Shown here: piece after piece, positions 61,283-64,000 of the stretch
How positions within the stretch are numbered: position 1 is the first letter of the stretch
Layout of the letters: each line of letters begins with the position of its first letter
Assembly: GCA_029265255.1 (NCBI GenBank)
Contig: JAJUJQ010000001.1
Span: 124,001-188,000 of the forward strand
Reading direction: 5' to 3'
DNA: 64,000 bases
Source: Spirochaetota bacterium
GTDB taxonomy: Bacteria > Spirochaetota > Spirochaetia > Treponematales > Rectinemataceae
Made by a program: the position numbers and the translations under genes
The notes under the pieces: generated by a model
What the model saw: only the letters and a program-made list of their open reading frames with translations
Told to the model about the DNA's origin: nothing
The model's database searches: none

Positions 61283-62704
61283 TCAGCAAATTCTGTGACA
61301 TTCAATACCGAATAGCGCGGCGATTTTATTGAGCTCAGCCGCAACGTGTCCTATACCAATCGCGCAGTGGTGCGCAGGACCCTCCCTGGACCATGCTTCA
61401 GAAAATTCCCTCGCGGAAATCGGGAAGCGGTAGCGGCTATTCGTATTTCCAATTTGCAGAGTGGGTCCAGGCACACATTCTCCCTCCGCAACAAGAAAGA
61501 AAACTTTCCCTCGCGCGCCTTCGACAACAGAGAGCAGGGTAACCGGTCCATGCCGCACGCTCATTTGGATGGAAAGACCCTTTCCTGGTTTCCCGTGGTA
61601 CAGCGGCAAAGGAACAAGCTTTACTTTGCCTTCGGCTATGGCGGCATGTGCGGGGCCATCATGGCCCCAAAGGACGACATCATCTTCATAATCAATTAAA
61701 TAGAATTCCGAGAATGATCCGCCCGCTTCAAGAATATCTAGAATTTTCATGGCAATGGCATTTTTTACCTCGCATTCGCCAGCGACCGGTATATGATGCG
61801 CGGTGAGGAGCGTGTTCCCTGCGATAACCGACGTGACTACATCCTGATGTACGCTTTCTGACATGCTCTCATAATAATACGCGAGCGCACCGATCGATTT
61901 CTCTTTCACCATGTCATCCAAGGCGCAGGATGTTCTTGCTGCACGGACAAGCTCCTCATGAGTGCATTCAGGAAGCACATCGAATTCCTGGGAAAACTGA
62001 GATAGTTTTTCTTCAATTCTTGTCGCGCTGATTTTTTCTCGAAGATAAGCCAGGTATTCAATTTCAATAAGATTGAATCGGACTCCGAAGACCCCAGCCA
62101 TACGGGTCAGATCTGTGTAGACATCGAGCATGCCTTCATAGTAATGGCCGAGAATACCAATATTTGTATCACGGATGACTTCAATGACACGAGCAGCGCG
62201 TACCCATTGTGAAAGCTCATGTTCTACAATTGCTTCACTACGAAAACCGGTAATCATATGGTATGCTATGTTATTGCGATGAAATACATTCACTATTTCA
62301 GGCACGCAGCAAGACTGGCAATTTGCGAGCCACTCTCCTGTCATGAGGGCACGGTCTCCGAGTTGGTTGAACCATTGATAATCGATATTCTTACCTGGCT
62401 GCACATTGAGAATAACAACAGGAACACCGGCTTCACGAGCAACAGGCAGTACTGTCTGAGAAAGCGCATAAGTGGTAATATGCAGAAATACGATTGAGAC
62501 TTTTTTTTCTCTAAATAGAGCGCCTGCTGCGCGCGCTTTTTCGACCGAATCAACCAATCCTGCATCGATAACAACAGCTCCAGCGGTGTTCAGGATTGAA
62601 GCTGTTTCTGCCTGGTATTGTAGAAGCCTATCTCGTAATCCCTGGAATTGATCCCAGTAGGTATCAAGACCTATGCCAAACAAGCCTACTGTTGGTTTAT
62701 GCAC
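61283..62704 (-). CDS. L-fucose/L-arabinose isomerase-like protein
   Basis: About 473 residues of the fucose/arabinose isomerase superfamily, but clearly different from AraA. Similar landmarks: FGIGLDTYWDQFQGL at the start, VILNVQPGKNIDYQWFN, ESVHQDVVTSVIAGNTLLTAHHIPVAGECEVKNA in sections, and LWGHDGPAHAAIAEG; a late REGPAHHCAIGIGH carries the His pair. Reaction is unknown; it is the first gene of the rhamnose unit although rhaA is also present. I chose the GTG at 62704 because GGAGAGG lies 6 bases before it; the ATG at 62719 is itself part of that ribosome site. Confidence 0.75.
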   Translation of the reverse strand: MHKPTVGLFGIGLDTYWDQFQGLRDRLLQYQAETASILNTAGAVVIDAGLVDSVEKARAAGALFREKKVSIVFLHITTYALSQTVLPVAREAGVPVVILNVQPGKNIDYQWFNQLGDRALMTGEWLANCQSCCVPEIVNVFHRNNIAYHMITGFRSEAIVEHELSQWVRAARVIEVIRDTNIGILGHYYEGMLDVYTDLTRMAGVFGVRFNLIEIEYLAYLREKISATRIEEKLSQFSQEFDVLPECTHEELVRAARTSCALDDMVKEKSIGALAYYYESMSESVHQDVVTSVIAGNTLLTAHHIPVAGECEVKNAIAMKILDILEAGGSFSEFYLIDYEDDVVLWGHDGPAHAAIAEGKVKLVPLPLYHGKPGKGLSIQMSVRHGPVTLLSVVEGARGKVFFLVAEGECVPGPTLQIGNTNSRYRFPISAREFSEAWSREGPAHHCAIGIGHVAAELNKIAALFGIECHRIC

Positions 62705-62728
62705 GGCAAACCTCTCCATACATACTCA

Positions 62729-62785
62729 ACTATAAAGGCTTGTTTTCGCTTCACAATGGACATTATTACATTTTTGATAGACATT
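62729..62785 (-). promoter_or_regulatory. Rhamnose operon promoter with AraC-type half-sites
   Basis: Leftward boxes TTGTGA (62756-62751) and TATAGT (62734-62729) with 16 bases between. Just upstream of them the hexamer GACATT occurs at 62759-62764 and 62780-62785, a 21-base period like that of direct-repeat sites bound by AraC/RhaS proteins on one DNA face. Probable activation by the divergent AraC-type gene. Confidence 0.5.
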
Positions 62786-62874
62786 TCTTTAGGCGTGTGA
62801 TGCAGGATGGCGCATAACCGCGGGAAGCAGGAAATCTTGCGCGCTCCGATATATATGGATAAAATAAACTAAGT

Positions 62875-63765
62875 ATGGATATTTCAGCGAAAAATGCGTT
62901 TTTCCGGTATCTTACATATTCTGCAGAAGATGAAAGCTGGGAGATGGTGTGTACGGATGCTGGCTATACTGAAGTGCCTCCCTATACCATCTATCCGCCA
63001 AACAAAGAAGGACATCCACGCATCTTTCAACGCGTTGCCGTGGGAAGAACGCTTAATGAATATCAGATCATTTATGTTACGAAAGGGGAAGGAGTTTTTG
63101 AAACGCAGGGCAGGCATTATGATGTCAAACCGGGCTCGATCATCATAGTCTTCCCCGGCGTCAAGCATTTCTATAAACCGGTATATGAAATTGGTTGGAT
63201 GGAGTACTGGGTTGGTTTCAAGGGGGCGCATTTTGAGTTCTTGCGTGAGCGCGGGTTCCTCAATATTCACGAGCCTTTTCATACTATCGGTCTTCAGAAT
63301 GAAGTGCTCGATCTATACAGCAAAATAATTGCCGAAGTCCGGGATCAGAAACCGATGTTCCAGATTGTCGCAACCTCAAAAATTCTTGCGTTGATCGCGG
63401 AAATAAACGCAAGCGCTCGCAGGAGAGTCCAAGCCAGCCATGCAGCCCAGATTGTAGAAGCAGCGAAATGCATGATGGTGGAAAAAATATATGAGGATAT
63501 CGACATCAATAGTATTGCCTGCGCAGTAGGAATTAGTGTTTCGAAACTCAATGAGATTTTCAAGACCTATACTTCGATGACTCCTTATCAATACTACATT
63601 CATATAAAAATTCATGCTGCGAAAAGCCTGCTCGAGCGGGGGGATCTATCGGTAAAAGAGGTAGCGTATCGGCTTGGATTCGAGGATCAATATCATTTTT
63701 CCAGGTTATTCAAGAAGAAAACCGGCTTGGCACCATCCCAGTGGCACGTGTTCATGTATGGATGA
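62875..63765 (+). CDS. AraC-family regulator of the rhamnose locus
   Basis: 296 residues. N-terminal cupin-like sugar-sensing domain (about 45-130; YQIIYVTKGEGVFETQGRHY and PGSIIIVFPGVKHFYKP), then the C-terminal double HTH (about 195-296): DINSIACAVGISVSKLNEIF and SVKEVAYRLGFEDQYHFSRL. It resembles RhaS/RhaR. It diverges from the rhamnose genes and is their likely activator. No good ribosome site precedes the ATG at 62875. Confidence 0.9.
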   Translation: MDISAKNAFFRYLTYSAEDESWEMVCTDAGYTEVPPYTIYPPNKEGHPRIFQRVAVGRTLNEYQIIYVTKGEGVFETQGRHYDVKPGSIIIVFPGVKHFYKPVYEIGWMEYWVGFKGAHFEFLRERGFLNIHEPFHTIGLQNEVLDLYSKIIAEVRDQKPMFQIVATSKILALIAEINASARRRVQASHAAQIVEAAKCMMVEKIYEDIDINSIACAVGISVSKLNEIFKTYTSMTPYQYYIHIKIHAAKSLLERGDLSVKEVAYRLGFEDQYHFSRLFKKKTGLAPSQWHVFMYG

Positions 63766-63791
63766 AAAGAGATGCGCTGCGGAGGATAGTC

Positions 63792-64000
63792 TCAATAGTT
63801 AGGAGCTGCCAGAAGCCTGTGCTTTGCAAGAAACTCTTCGAGCCGCGCTGTCCGTTCCGATTCGGGCTGCCTGATCGAGATAGATAGAAGGTCTGTTGCC
63901 GGGCTGCATTCTTTATCGAAAATCTGGCGGAAGCGGTCGGTGCTGCCGCCGCTGTTCGACGCGACGAGCAGCACTTTTTTACCTTGCAGTTCTCCGCGGT
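63792..64000 (-). CDS. Flavodoxin-like protein, C-terminal part (cut by window end)
   Basis: The frame is open to the last base, so the 5' part lies outside. The visible ~69 residues begin LQGKKVLLVASNSGGSTDRF, which resembles the strand and glycine-rich loop of the C-terminal half of flavodoxin-fold proteins (the GKK-hydrophobic-GG pattern), and end in a helix. FMN binding cannot be confirmed without the N-terminal phosphate loop. It converges with the AraC gene. Confidence 0.5.
   Translation of the reverse strand, partial: RGELQGKKVLLVASNSGGSTDRFRQIFDKECSPATDLLSISIRQPESERTARLEEFLAKHRLLAAPNY

Noticed and set aside
1..64000. CRISPR arrays, tRNA or rRNA genes, insertion sequences, phage genes
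   Set aside because: No regular repeat-spacer pattern, cloverleaf, transposase or phage structural protein was recognised on either strand.

Overview
The window is a gene-dense, mid-GC (roughly mid-50s % by eye) bacterial chromosome segment with about 53 protein genes, one decayed gene and no rRNA, tRNA, CRISPR array, insertion sequence or phage gene that I could recognise. Strong AGGAGG-type ribosome binding sites, an outer-membrane-type protein, several lipoproteins and many sugar ABC transporters point to a diderm, saccharolytic, probably anaerobic heterotroph. A spirochaete of the Treponema/Sphaerochaeta/Rectinema kind fits best, but no phylogenetic marker is present, so this is inference.

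Layout. 1-5.4 kb: end of a lipoate ligase-like gene, a PNPOx-fold gene and a complete pyruvate dehydrogenase operon (pdhABCD). 5.4-8.1 kb: an exported barrel-like protein and a lipoprotein under a promoter with a palindrome on its -10 box. 8.1-11.3 kb: a divergent ArsR-controlled cassette (ArsR and SLC13/ArsB-like permease on one side, a CxxC mini-thioredoxin and a YraQ/ArsP-type permease on the other). 11.3-20.7 kb: mixed metabolic genes, including a TetR regulator with matching operator-like sites for itself and for a radical SAM gene. 20.7-29.9 kb: a GH5 glycosidase divergent from an Opp/Dpp-type ABC transporter; the binding protein has its conserved blocks in circularly permuted order and one permease carries a ~190-residue insert. 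29.9-30.5 kb: a frameshifted sufC/sufBD remnant. 30.7-37.1 kb: ArsC-like reductase, threonine aldolase, and a leftward unit with a heterodimeric ABC exporter, a CrcB fluoride channel, a DUF190 protein and a flavin reductase. 37.3-41.2 kb: xylB-xylA and a DUF4384 protein. 41.3-45.5 kb: a CBS-ACT protein, a TrpXYZ-like ABC transporter and an ACT-domain protein. 45.6-53.5 kb: LacI-type regulator, ribose/arabinose-type ABC transporter, araB and araA. 53.6-63.8 kb: a lower-GC L-rhamnose locus (isomerase-like gene, ABC transporter, rhaM, class II aldolase, rhaA) with a divergent AraC-type activator. The window ends inside a flavodoxin-like gene.

Working together: three pentose/deoxyhexose routes (xylose, arabinose, rhamnose) and a probable glycan-import system would feed central metabolism, with pyruvate going to acetyl-CoA through the lipoylated PDH complex. 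ArsR/ArsC/ArsP-like, CrcB and exporter genes provide defence against arsenicals, fluoride and drugs. Steps not found here are rhamnulokinase, L-ribulose-5-phosphate epimerase and a xylose transporter. No stretch longer than about 300 bases is without a gene or pseudogene; the larger gaps hold the promoters, inverted repeats and hairpins listed.
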